Below are positions 43,957-52,346 of a DNA stretch of 64,000 bases, one piece after another; position 1 is the first letter of the stretch; the number at the start of each line of letters is the position of its first letter. The notes under the pieces are model-generated. The model was given only the letters and a program-made list of their open reading frames with translations. It was not told where the DNA came from and did not search any database. A program made the translations under genes and the position numbers. This stretch comes from an uncultured Lachnospiraceae bacterium (lineage in GTDB: Bacteria > Bacillota > Clostridia > Lachnospirales > Lachnospiraceae), in the NCBI GenBank assembly GCA_910585465.1, contig CAJUEW010000008.1:1-64000 (forward strand). Direction: 5' to 3'.

Positions 43957-44652
43957 ATGGAAGGTAAAATCTGCCCCAGGCATCTGCTTCATATAGCAGA
44001 TAAGAAAATTGAGGTTTATCCAGGTTCTGAATATGATAGTCCTGTTATTTATCTGAATACTTTTGCAGGAGAGGGAGAAAAAGTATATCAATTATTATGT
44101 AATGCTAATTGTCAGGATTTTACCTTAGCTGCAATAAGCGGTCTTACATGGGATCACGATATGTCTCCGTGGGATATCCCTCCTATATCCAAAAATGATA
44201 CACCCTGTACTGGCGGCGCAGACAGATATTTACAACTTTTCACAGACAAAATTGTACCAAAAGTGGAGGGTCTTGTGCAGGGGCGTGTTCCATGGAGGGG
44301 GCTTGCAGGGTACTCTCTGGCCGGATTATTTGCGCTGTACTCGCTTTATCATACAGGAATTTTTTCAAGGATTGCCAGTATGTCCGGCTCTCTTTGGTTT
44401 CCGGATTTTAAGGACTATATTTTTTCTCACAAAATGATAAGAAAACCAGATTATTTATATCTGTCCTTGGGTGACAGTGAAAGTAAAACCAGAAATCCGT
44501 ATCTAAAAACAGTACAGATAAATACAGAAGACATTAATGCCTTTTACAGACAAAAAGGTATTGACACAGAATTTCAATTAAATCCGGGCAGCCACTATCA
44601 AAACACACTTCAGAGGACCGCCCTGGGTATTGAATGGATATTGAAAAAATAA
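43957..44652 (+). CDS. Alpha/beta hydrolase, esterase D/IroE-like
   Basis: The 231-residue cytoplasmic hydrolase has the nucleophile elbow AGYSLAGLFA (Ser120) and the oxyanion-type segment LTWDHDMSPWDIPP near residue 65. A late GSHYQNTL holds the likely catalytic His. This layout belongs to the COG2819 esterases that cleave siderophore or peptide esters. ATG 43957 is preferred; an in-frame GTG at 43945 lies too close to AAGGA. It begins an operon with an amino-acid adenylation enzyme 23 bp downstream, suggesting hydrolysis of an ester or thioester product of that enzyme. Confidence 0.82.
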   Translation: MEGKICPRHLLHIADKKIEVYPGSEYDSPVIYLNTFAGEGEKVYQLLCNANCQDFTLAAISGLTWDHDMSPWDIPPISKNDTPCTGGADRYLQLFTDKIVPKVEGLVQGRVPWRGLAGYSLAGLFALYSLYHTGIFSRIASMSGSLWFPDFKDYIFSHKMIRKPDYLYLSLGDSESKTRNPYLKTVQINTEDINAFYRQKGIDTEFQLNPGSHYQNTLQRTALGIEWILKK

Positions 44653-44675
44653 ATTTATGAGTGGAGGAAATCATT

Positions 44676-46154
44676 ATGACAGATACAATTTACACCCTTT
44701 TTGAACAGACTGTCGCAATGCACAAAAATGAAACGGCAATTATTGAAAATAACAGAACTATGACATTTGAAGAGCTTTCTGACTTAGTTGACATTATTGC
44801 AGAGAGTTTTCCTAAAGGCGTAAAAAGTATTGGCATTGTTATGAGCCACCGCGCGGAAATGATTGCGTCTATACTTGGGGCATTAAAGTGCGGTGCCATG
44901 TATGTTCCGGCAGAACCGGCATTTCCAACCGGACGAATTCACTACATGATGAAAGAAGCAAATGTTGATTTTATCCTGACGGAAAAAGCGTATATGAACA
45001 AATTGGAGGGCTTTGAGCTTCATTTAACAGATTGTGAAATCTGTGGGGTGAAAACACCTGCTTCTGGAAGGACAACTATACAAGATCCCATGAAGCCCGC
45101 CTATGTGCTTTATACTTCCGGCACAACAGGACATCCAAAAGGTGTCTGTGTTACCAATCAAAATGTATGTCATTACATACGGGCCTTTGCCAATGAGTTT
45201 CATCCCGCAGTGGGCGATGTTATGCTGCAGTATTCTGTATGTTCTTTTGATATTTTTGTAGAAGAAGTTTTTGCAAGCCTTTTAAATGGCGCCGCGCTTG
45301 CCATTCCGGCAGAGGAAGACAAAAAAAACGTAAATACTTTAATGGCGTTTGTGAAAAAGCATCATGTAACAATCATCAGCGGTTTTCCTTATCTGCTGGC
45401 AGAAATGAACCACCTGCGTACAATCCCTGCGTCGCTCCGGCTTTTGATCAGCGGCGGAGATGTCCTTCGCGGAGTATATATAGAGCATTTATTAGATCAG
45501 GTTGAAGTATATAACACGTACGGTCCGTCCGAAACTACAGTATGTGCTTCCTATTATCGTTGTAATGGAGGAACAATTTTGGCCGACGGTACTTACCCTA
45601 TAGGAACGCCGGTAAAAGGAACCGCCATTCATATTTTAGATCAGGACGGAAACGAGCTTCCCGCCGGAGAAACAGGAGAAATCTGTATTTATGGTAATGG
45701 TGTGTCATTGGGGTATATTGGCGAACATGACGAAGAAAACAAAGCCTTTGTAACTTTGCAGAACGGCAGCCTTATGTACCGAAGCGGGGATTTGGGATAT
45801 CTTCTTCCAAGTGGTGATATTGCATTTCTCCACCGGAAGGATACACAGATTATGATTTATGGAAAGCGTGTAGAAGTATCCGAGGTGGAATCTCATCTTT
45901 ATCAATGCAGGGATGTGCAGCAGGCAATCGTCCGGGCATTTACAGATGAAAACGGACTCTCTTATATGACTGCCTATATAGTTCCGTCTGTTGATGACGT
46001 GAAAGTATCCGCAATCAGAAAAGAACTTGCAGAAAACCTTACACCGTTTATGATACCTGAATTTATTGTGAAAATGCAAAATATTCCACTGAATACCAAT
46101 GGCAAGCCAGATACAGCGAAACTCCCGATTGTTATGAAAGAGGGGAATTTTTAA
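44676..46154 (+). CDS. Stand-alone amino-acid adenylation enzyme (NRPS A-domain type)
   Basis: The 492-residue protein is an ANL-family adenylation domain without condensation or carrier domains. Core motifs are in order: A3 YTSGTTGHPKG, A4 FDIFVEE with the Asp that holds the substrate amino group, A5 YNTYGPSETT, A7 YRSGDLG, A8 KDTQIMIYGKRVEVSEVE, A10 NTNGKPD with the catalytic Lys. The Asp in A4 points to an alpha-amino acid rather than an aryl or fatty acid. GGAGG precedes ATG 44676. The GNAT gene overlaps its stop codon by one base. With no carrier protein visible, the activated acid may go directly to an amine or CoA. Confidence 0.9.
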   Translation: MTDTIYTLFEQTVAMHKNETAIIENNRTMTFEELSDLVDIIAESFPKGVKSIGIVMSHRAEMIASILGALKCGAMYVPAEPAFPTGRIHYMMKEANVDFILTEKAYMNKLEGFELHLTDCEICGVKTPASGRTTIQDPMKPAYVLYTSGTTGHPKGVCVTNQNVCHYIRAFANEFHPAVGDVMLQYSVCSFDIFVEEVFASLLNGAALAIPAEEDKKNVNTLMAFVKKHHVTIISGFPYLLAEMNHLRTIPASLRLLISGGDVLRGVYIEHLLDQVEVYNTYGPSETTVCASYYRCNGGTILADGTYPIGTPVKGTAIHILDQDGNELPAGETGEICIYGNGVSLGYIGEHDEENKAFVTLQNGSLMYRSGDLGYLLPSGDIAFLHRKDTQIMIYGKRVEVSEVESHLYQCRDVQQAIVRAFTDENGLSYMTAYIVPSVDDVKVSAIRKELAENLTPFMIPEFIVKMQNIPLNTNGKPDTAKLPIVMKEGNF

Positions 46155-46612
46155 TGGACATAAAAATACGCAAAGCAGAGCTTTCTGATTTGGAAATGCT
46201 CATAAAATGGAGAATGACTGTTTTGCATGAGGTTTTTTCCATACCACTGAATAAGTCAATGGAAACACTGGAACGGGAAAACCGGCGTTACTACCAGAAT
46301 GCACTGCTAAAAGGGGAACATATTGCCTGCTTTTCCTATGTTGATAATACAGTAATCGGTTGCGGCGGTATATGCTTTTATCAGGAAATGCCCTCTCCGG
46401 ACAATCCAACGGGGAAATGCGCGTATTTGATGAATATTTATACTTGTCCTGAATTTCGTAAACACGGAGCAGGAAAAGAGATGGTGAAATGGCTTGTAGA
46501 CCAGGCACAGCAAAAAGGAATTACCAAAATTTATCTTGAAGCGTCAGAGTGTGGACGTTCACTATATCAAGAGATAGGTTTTACTGATATGTACGGCTAT
46601 ATGAAGCTATAA
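46154..46612 (+). CDS. GNAT family N-acyltransferase
   Basis: The 152-residue protein has the GNAT acyl-CoA loop in PEFRKHGAGKEMVKWLVDQA, a preceding strand CAYLMNIYT and the late LEASECGRSLYQEIGF. The substrate-binding first half has DLEMLIKWRMTVLHEVF, as in many small-molecule acetyltransferases. Translation is coupled to the adenylation gene through TAATG at 46152-46156. It could transfer an acyl group to the substrate or product of the adenylation enzyme, or provide self-resistance. Confidence 0.88.
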   Translation: MDIKIRKAELSDLEMLIKWRMTVLHEVFSIPLNKSMETLERENRRYYQNALLKGEHIACFSYVDNTVIGCGGICFYQEMPSPDNPTGKCAYLMNIYTCPEFRKHGAGKEMVKWLVDQAQQKGITKIYLEASECGRSLYQEIGFTDMYGYMKL

Positions 46613-46653
46613 AAAGCGGGAAAATGTAAGCGGACAAGAAATTTACCGGAACC

Positions 46654-46689
46654 AAAGCAAGGCAGAGGGTGTTCCATCAGCCTTGCTTT
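46654..46689 (+). terminator. Hairpin at the end of the adenylation operon
   Basis: AAAGCAAGGC and GCCTTGCTTT form a perfect 10-bp stem with a 16-nt loop, 40 bp after the GNAT stop. The T-run is inside the stem and weak beyond it. Confidence 0.55.
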
Positions 46690-46753
46690 GCTGTATCCGG
46701 CGGCCTTTGCCATATCGTCCATAGAAGCCGCGGCAATTTCTTTTTCGATAAGC

Positions 46754-48340
46754 TTATTCCAATATACGAATCACCTTGCTGATCGGTCTGTAATCGTAAT
46801 CAGAAACTTTTACTCCGTCCCTGTCATTGCTGGCATGAATCACCTTTCCCTGCCCATTGTATATACCTACATGTGATAGCTCTGCTTGCTGATCCTCATT
46901 CTGTTCACCATAAATCAGGACATCACCTGCCGCTAATGAATCCAGAGGAATTTCTATTCCACAGCCTGCCAGTCCATAAATATCCCCCGGCACTTCAATT
47001 CCCATTTGTGCATAAATGGCTTTCACAAATCCCGAACAATCAACTCCGCTGGACAAATCTTTTCCGCCAAATATATAAGGAGCTCCGATATAGTCCTCTG
47101 CCAGTTTTGCAATCTGCACGTTTGTCGGTGTCCCGTTCTTAGTTGCGGCATTTGAGGTCACCGCATTTGTATCTTCTGACGTTTTGTCTTCGGTTTTACG
47201 ATCTGCGTCCGGTTCTTCATTTTCTTCTATCAATATCTCGTCCCCAGCTTCGCTGTCTGAAGCCGTCGCATTTGTTTCTTCTGATGTTTTGTCTTCAGCT
47301 TCCCGGTCTGTGTCCGGTTCTTTTTCTTCGGAAGATACATTTACTTCTTCCGGTGAATTCTTTGCCGCTGCCGTAAATGTTGCAGCCGCACAAAGAATCA
47401 TTACAAGTGCCAGTGCGATTGTTTTCTTTGAATATTTCTTTGGTTTCATAATCATTCCTATCCTTTCTTCTATTTCAGATTGTCCAGTGAAACAGGCATC
47501 GCCCAATCCCATGGATTTCTGTCGGCTTTCTGCCAGACGGATTAATATAAGTGCATATGTTTCTCTAAAGCTGCCGGAATATTTTTTTACCACTTCCTCA
47601 TCGCAGGCCATCTCCATATCCCGATTCAGCAATACGGCCATAACCCATACCATTGGATGAAACCAGTAAATACACACCGTCAAATACAAAATGTATTTGA
47701 CCAACACATCCCACCACCGGATATGTATCCATTCATGCTCCATAATACACAAAAATTCTTCCCTGCAAAACTGTATTCCGGAAGGCAGCAAAATAACCGG
47801 ACGTAAAATCCCATAAGTAAGGGGTGTTCTTACCAGCTCAGATTGGCGCAAGGTTACTTTTCGTAAACTGTGATGTGTGCGAAGCCACTCCACAGCCGTT
47901 TTTTCACATATCGGCAATGACAGATTGTACATCCTGCGGCTTCGGATATGCCTGATTATAATTCTAAATGCTATGGAAACAGCTACTGCCAGCCAGATCA
48001 GGATAACAAATTTTTTTATCTGGTTATATTCCGCCAGCGTAGGTTTTGGTATTTTGTCAGCTTGTTCCATTGCTGCCTCTGCATGCTCTGGCAAAATATG
48101 CGTATTAGAAACGTCCATACTTGTTTTCCGGCTATCCACTTGTACCGAAAAACTTTGTAAACTGACTGCCATGGGCCATGGGACTGTTATCCAAATTGGC
48201 AAAACCAGGCGAGCCATCGCAACAATCCATAAAAACACTAAAAAGCGTTTGGGAAGCTGCCGGAAGAAAAAATGCCTAAAACAGATGATGACCGCAATGA
48301 AAATGGAACCATTGAGCCACATATATAAAATCTTCGCCAT
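46754..48340 (-). CDS. BlaR1-like M56 metallopeptidase fused to an NlpC/P60 domain
   Basis: The 528-residue protein has M56-type membrane helices, and the zinc site is in IMEHEWIHIRWWD, with downstream DMEMACDEEVV supplying a further ligand (residues about 205-250). One helix near 315-330 follows. A Glu/Asp/Thr-rich linker (about 335-405) contains an imperfect two-copy repeat. The C-terminal 120 residues are NlpC/P60, with catalytic Cys in GVDCSGFVKAIY and His in LSHVGIYNG. In BlaR1 the C-terminal sensor is a penicillin-binding domain; here it is a cell-wall peptidase. A BlaI-type repressor is encoded 8 bp upstream, so the pair should form a signalling unit that monitors peptidoglycan. Confidence 0.88.
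   Translation of the reverse strand: MAKILYMWLNGSIFIAVIICFRHFFFRQLPKRFLVFLWIVAMARLVLPIWITVPWPMAVSLQSFSVQVDSRKTSMDVSNTHILPEHAEAAMEQADKIPKPTLAEYNQIKKFVILIWLAVAVSIAFRIIIRHIRSRRMYNLSLPICEKTAVEWLRTHHSLRKVTLRQSELVRTPLTYGILRPVILLPSGIQFCREEFLCIMEHEWIHIRWWDVLVKYILYLTVCIYWFHPMVWVMAVLLNRDMEMACDEEVVKKYSGSFRETYALILIRLAESRQKSMGLGDACFTGQSEIEERIGMIMKPKKYSKKTIALALVMILCAAATFTAAAKNSPEEVNVSSEEKEPDTDREAEDKTSEETNATASDSEAGDEILIEENEEPDADRKTEDKTSEDTNAVTSNAATKNGTPTNVQIAKLAEDYIGAPYIFGGKDLSSGVDCSGFVKAIYAQMGIEVPGDIYGLAGCGIEIPLDSLAAGDVLIYGEQNEDQQAELSHVGIYNGQGKVIHASNDRDGVKVSDYDYRPISKVIRILE
47163..47329 (-). repeat. Two-copy direct repeat coding for the M56 - NlpC/P60 linker
   Basis: About 62 bp at 47163-47226 is repeated imperfectly at 47268-47329. 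The repeated peptide unit is roughly EEPDxDRxxEDKTSExTNA. This is a sign of recent tandem expansion of the extracellular linker. Confidence 0.7.
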
Positions 48341-48348
48341 ACATTACC

Positions 48349-48708
48349 TCACTTCTGCTCTTCTACTATCTTTCTTAAACGCGCAATATCTTCTGACGTC
48401 ATTTCCTGTTTTCCAAGCAGACACGCAATCAGCAAATCTTCTGAACCGCCATACATCCGGTCAATCAGTTCTTTTGTCTCCGCTTTTTGTACTTCTGCCC
48501 TGCTGATCAATGGCTTACAGACAAATCCTGGCTCTGTCCGTGAAATTGCCTGTTTTTCCACACATTTTTTCAGTACTGTGTACGTTGTGGTTTTGCTCCA
48601 GCCAATTTGCTGTTTTAATTGCAGCGCAATTTCTTTTGCCGGCATATCGCCTTCTTTCCATAACAAGTCCATAACCTTTAATTCAGACTCAAATAGTTTA
48701 ATTGCCAT
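48349..48708 (-). CDS. BlaI/MecI/CopY family repressor
   Basis: The 119-residue repressor has the BlaI winged helix (LFESELKVMDLLWKEGDMPAKEI at the start; GWSKTTTYTVLKKCVEK as recognition helix) and a C-terminal dimerisation tail. BlaI proteins are inactivated by cleavage triggered by an M56 partner, which is the next gene. Two perfect palindromes over the promoter are its probable operators. GGAGG precedes the start. Confidence 0.93.
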   Translation of the reverse strand: MAIKLFESELKVMDLLWKEGDMPAKEIALQLKQQIGWSKTTTYTVLKKCVEKQAISRTEPGFVCKPLISRAEVQKAETKELIDRMYGGSEDLLIACLLGKQEMTSEDIARLRKIVEEQK

Positions 48709-48720
48709 ATTGTCTCCTCC

Positions 48721-48761
48721 ATTCTATTGCAATAGAATAATTGTATTCTATCCGGATAGAA
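48721..48761. promoter_or_regulatory. Double BlaI operator
   Basis: ATTCTATTGCAATAGAAT (48721-48738, perfect 18-bp palindrome) and TTCTATCCGGATAGAA (48746-48761, perfect 16-bp palindrome) share TTCTAT/ATAGAA arms. One overlaps the -10 element; the other lies at the start of the transcript. Confidence 0.8.
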
Positions 48762-48773
48762 CAGTTTTGTCAA
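48745..48773 (-). promoter_or_regulatory. Promoter of the blaI-M56 unit
   Basis: TTGACA (48773-48768) and TAGAAT (48750-48745) have 17-bp spacing; the -10 element is part of an operator palindrome. Confidence 0.75.
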
Positions 48774-48954
48774 GATAATTATTTCATTCTGTTTTCGACG
48801 AAAATGAGAACATACATAAAACAGCTCTTAACGATATTGACACCTAATGAGGCAGCATCTGCACACCAGGGGCAGGGTTACATACTGTTTGTTGACATTT
48901 CTCCTCCAATTCCTTTATACTAAATCTATAATAAAACCACAAAGGAATACGTTC

Positions 48955-50736
48955 ATGACCGTCAAATACCTTTCCCATCTAAAACAACTGTTTCTGAATC
49001 GAAGCCTTGCTTCCAAATTCAAGATCATCTATATCACACTCCTGTTTGTCTGTATGCTGTGCAATATTACAGTACTGCGTTTTTTCTATCAGAAAGATGT
49101 TCAGACTACCATCACCTCTCTGGCTTCCCAGACCCTTCATACCATCTCCCAGAACGTAGACAGCTCTATCCAGGTCATTTCTCAAACCTCCACCTATCTT
49201 CTGGGCGGTGCAGACATACAGAATTATCTGACAGCTCCATCCTATAGCGCCGACTCTGCCCGGCTTTCCAGAAACCTCCGTAATACCTTGTATCTTTCTC
49301 TGGAATCTATGCCCGCTGTCAGTTCCATCATGATCATACGGGAGTCCGGCGGCTATGAATGCGCCGCACGACACACCTTTCCCAAGCCGATCCTGGCTGC
49401 CCCTGCTCAGGCTGATTGGTATGAAGAGATTCGGAATCTTCAGGGAACGCCCGCCTTCTTCATCAATGGCGGAGGCTATCTGCAGAATACAAATGGTCAG
49501 AATGTCCTGTCTCTGATCCGGATGGTCAACAGTACAGAAGATGCCAACCCTTTAGGATACATGATTATTAATATCCCTCTTGACGCCCTCTTCGCTGTCT
49601 CCTCCGGCACCGGACAGCATGATTCTGATATCTGTGTCTATTCCCAGAAAGAGATTGTACTCCCCTTTTCCAGTGAAATTCTTCGAGAATATTTTTCCGA
49701 CAATGATCCGAATCTTCTGTCAGACCTTAGGGAATTCTCTGTCAGCGGCGAACAGTATCTTCTTTTAAATATACAGAATTCCCCTCTGGGTCTCCGGTAT
49801 TTCAGCGCCACCTCCTGTTCGGGAAATATCCAGGAATACCGCTCCTTTCTCTTCATCGGCCTGCTCACGCTTCTGATCAGCGTCGGCTTGACGCTTTTGA
49901 TCGCCATGTGTACTAACTCCTTTATCACGGCTCCCATCTACCGGCTGACTGCCTCCATGAAGAAAACCGAACAGGGAAATTTTACTCCTGCTCATGCCAC
50001 CACTCATCAGGATGAAATTGGACAGCTTCAAAACTCTTATAATGAGATGGTGGAAAAGATACAAGAACTCCTGGCTGCCAAAATCACGGAACAAAAGCAT
50101 CTCCGAAATGCTGAACTTCAGATCCTTCAGGAACAGATCAAACCCCACTTTCTATACAACAGCCTAAACGGTATCGCCTACCTCATAAGCTCCAGACAAA
50201 ATGACACCGCAAGAAACCTTCTGCTTTCCCTGTCCGATTATTACCGGGAAAGTCTGAGCAAGGGCAGCGAACTGATTTCTCTTTCCACGGAGATTCATAT
50301 TGTAAAAAATTATCTCGCCCTTCAGAAAATGCGTTTTCAGGATCTGATCGAAGATGAATATGAACTTCAAGAAGAAACACTCTCCATCCTGATTCCCCGA
50401 CTCACGCTGCAGCCATTGGTGGAAAATGCATTGTACCATGGAATACTTCCAATGGGAGAATGCGGAACTATCCGGATCCTTGCCTTCATCGAAAATACCC
50501 GGCTTAAGATTCATATTCAGGATGACGGCATGGGAATGACAGAAGATATGCTTACCGGAATTCTGGACAAAAATATTGAAGAGAATCGTAAAAGCTTCGG
50601 GCTTCGCGGAACTATTGAACGCCTTCAGATTTACTATAATCAGAAAGATATCTATCATATCAGCAGTACACCCGGAAAGGGCACACAGATCCTTCTGTCC
50701 CTTCCCTACAACCATACAGAGGAGACTAAACAATGA
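48955..50736 (+). CDS. YesM-type sensor histidine kinase
   Basis: The 593-residue kinase has a first membrane helix (about 20-40), an extracellular dCache-like domain, a second helix (about 295-320), HAMP, the His_kinase motif LQEQIKPHFLYNSLNGIAYL and an ATPase domain with LVENALYHGI and FGLRGTIERLQ. ATG 48955 follows AAAGGAA; in-frame codons back to 48847 lack a binding site. It overlaps the response regulator by four bases (ATGA). It most likely senses extracellular oligosaccharide and drives the convergent GH43/ABC operon. Confidence 0.9.
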   Translation: MTVKYLSHLKQLFLNRSLASKFKIIYITLLFVCMLCNITVLRFFYQKDVQTTITSLASQTLHTISQNVDSSIQVISQTSTYLLGGADIQNYLTAPSYSADSARLSRNLRNTLYLSLESMPAVSSIMIIRESGGYECAARHTFPKPILAAPAQADWYEEIRNLQGTPAFFINGGGYLQNTNGQNVLSLIRMVNSTEDANPLGYMIINIPLDALFAVSSGTGQHDSDICVYSQKEIVLPFSSEILREYFSDNDPNLLSDLREFSVSGEQYLLLNIQNSPLGLRYFSATSCSGNIQEYRSFLFIGLLTLLISVGLTLLIAMCTNSFITAPIYRLTASMKKTEQGNFTPAHATTHQDEIGQLQNSYNEMVEKIQELLAAKITEQKHLRNAELQILQEQIKPHFLYNSLNGIAYLISSRQNDTARNLLLSLSDYYRESLSKGSELISLSTEIHIVKNYLALQKMRFQDLIEDEYELQEETLSILIPRLTLQPLVENALYHGILPMGECGTIRILAFIENTRLKIHIQDDGMGMTEDMLTGILDKNIEENRKSFGLRGTIERLQIYYNQKDIYHISSTPGKGTQILLSLPYNHTEETKQ

Positions 50737-52346
50737 ACAATCATGAAACGTCAAAAGTAATGATCGTAGACGATGAAGAGCTGGCAAGAAAATTCGTAAT
50801 CAGCAGCCTGGACTGGGAGTGCTTTGGACTGGAGATTATCGCAGAGGCGTCTTCCGGGCTGGAAGCTCTGACCGTTCTGGAGGAACAGACACCGGATATT
50901 ATCTTCATGGACATTCGTATGCCTTACATGAACGGACTGGAATTAAGCCAATTCATCCTGCGGAGATACCCCCAGATCAAGATTGTTATCCTGACTGCTT
51001 TCAAAGACTTTGAATACGCACAGAAAAGTATTCATATTGGTGTCTCTCATTTTCTGTTAAAACCGATCAATCCCGCAGAGCTTACTGCCACTGTTCTGAA
51101 ACTGAAGGAACAGATTACGGAAGAAAAACGCCAGTGGTTTGAACTGGACCACCTGAGAAAATTGCTGAAATCCAACTATTCCTTTTTAAGAGAACGCTTC
51201 CTGCTGGATTATATGGAAAACGGAACCTCCATGCCCCTTTCTCCGCAGCAGCTTTCCTATTATTTCCTCCAAGGTGTACCCGATTATATACAGGTCACAC
51301 TTCTGGAAGCCCGATCCGCTTCTTTTCTGGAAACATCCGAAGAGGAACGCCTTCTTCAGGATATGAAGCATCTGGAATTTATTAAAAGCCGGCTGGGGGA
51401 TGAAAAACGCACCGAAGTGCTGACCGACCAGAAGCACCATGTTATCCTTCTTTCTTATTCTCCGGAGATACAGATGGTCCCTCTTTGCGAACAGCTTCAG
51501 CATTCCATCCGTCAGCTCTCCGGCGCTCACCTGATGTTCGGCATCGGCAACGCATACCACAGCTTTTCCCAACTGAATCTCTCTTTTCAGGAAAGCCTTG
51601 AAGCATTGAAATTCAGCCAGTATATGCCCAGTCAGTCCATTACTATCTATCAAAATGATATTCATGTTCAGAACAGCAGCTGGCATATGGAACGCTCCTC
51701 TCTGGAAGATGTACAGTTTTATATCAAGGCCGGACTCTCGGAACCACTGAATGAACTGCTTCCTGCCCTTTATCTGGATGCAGAAGGCCGGCTCATCAGT
51801 CCGGACAACGCACGCATATTATCCATGTCTCTTCTGTCTGCAGGTATCAATGTGGCGAATGATATCGGTATCCCGCTGCAGGAATTATCCGATCAGGAGG
51901 CCCAATCCTTCCTGCCCATTCTTCTGGAAAATACCAGCAACGCCCTTCAATCAGGGACGCTTTTGTATCTGAACCGGCTGACTGCCTCCATAGCCTCTTA
52001 CCGCTCCAGCAAAAGCAAATCCGTGCTTTGGGACATTATTCAATATGTTCAAAAGGAAATGTCCAATCCGGAGCTGACGCTGAACGCAGTGGCAGAAAGA
52101 TTCCACATGAATGGAAGCTATTTAAGCCGCACCTTTACAAAAGAGCTTGGATTCTCCTTCTCCAAATATCTGAACCGACTCCGCATGGAGCGTGCCATCG
52201 AACTTCTTGGCACTACAGATCTGAAAGCCTATCAGATAGCAGAAGCAGTAGGCATCCCGGACGCCTACTACTTCAGCAACTGTTTTAAAAAATATACAGG
52301 AAAATCAATTCGGGATTATAAGAAAGAATCAGGACTCGGAAGATAA
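50733..52346 (+). CDS. YesN-type response regulator with AraC output domain
   Basis: The 537-residue protein has an N-terminal receiver domain (Asp in DIIFMDIRMPYMNG, about residue 56), a long central helical region and a C-terminal AraC domain (FHMNGSYLSRTFTKELGFSFSKYL, IAEAVGIPDAYYFSNCFKKYTG). This is the standard YesN/MsmR-type partner of YesM. Its last 18 bases overlap the 3' end of the GH43 gene on the opposite strand. Confidence 0.92.
   Translation: MNNHETSKVMIVDDEELARKFVISSLDWECFGLEIIAEASSGLEALTVLEEQTPDIIFMDIRMPYMNGLELSQFILRRYPQIKIVILTAFKDFEYAQKSIHIGVSHFLLKPINPAELTATVLKLKEQITEEKRQWFELDHLRKLLKSNYSFLRERFLLDYMENGTSMPLSPQQLSYYFLQGVPDYIQVTLLEARSASFLETSEEERLLQDMKHLEFIKSRLGDEKRTEVLTDQKHHVILLSYSPEIQMVPLCEQLQHSIRQLSGAHLMFGIGNAYHSFSQLNLSFQESLEALKFSQYMPSQSITIYQNDIHVQNSSWHMERSSLEDVQFYIKAGLSEPLNELLPALYLDAEGRLISPDNARILSMSLLSAGINVANDIGIPLQELSDQEAQSFLPILLENTSNALQSGTLLYLNRLTASIASYRSSKSKSVLWDIIQYVQKEMSNPELTLNAVAERFHMNGSYLSRTFTKELGFSFSKYLNRLRMERAIELLGTTDLKAYQIAEAVGIPDAYYFSNCFKKYTGKSIRDYKKESGLGR

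Noticed and set aside
46690..46753. Possible gene fragment after the GNAT gene (minus strand, EKEIAAASMDDMAKAAGYSKA)
   Set aside because: Only about 25 codons, no start or stop context and no family match; too short to call.
47143..47660. Long plus-strand Ser-rich frames opposite the M56-NlpC/P60 gene
   Set aside because: Their composition is the complement of the acidic linker and repeat region; no start signal or domain supports them.
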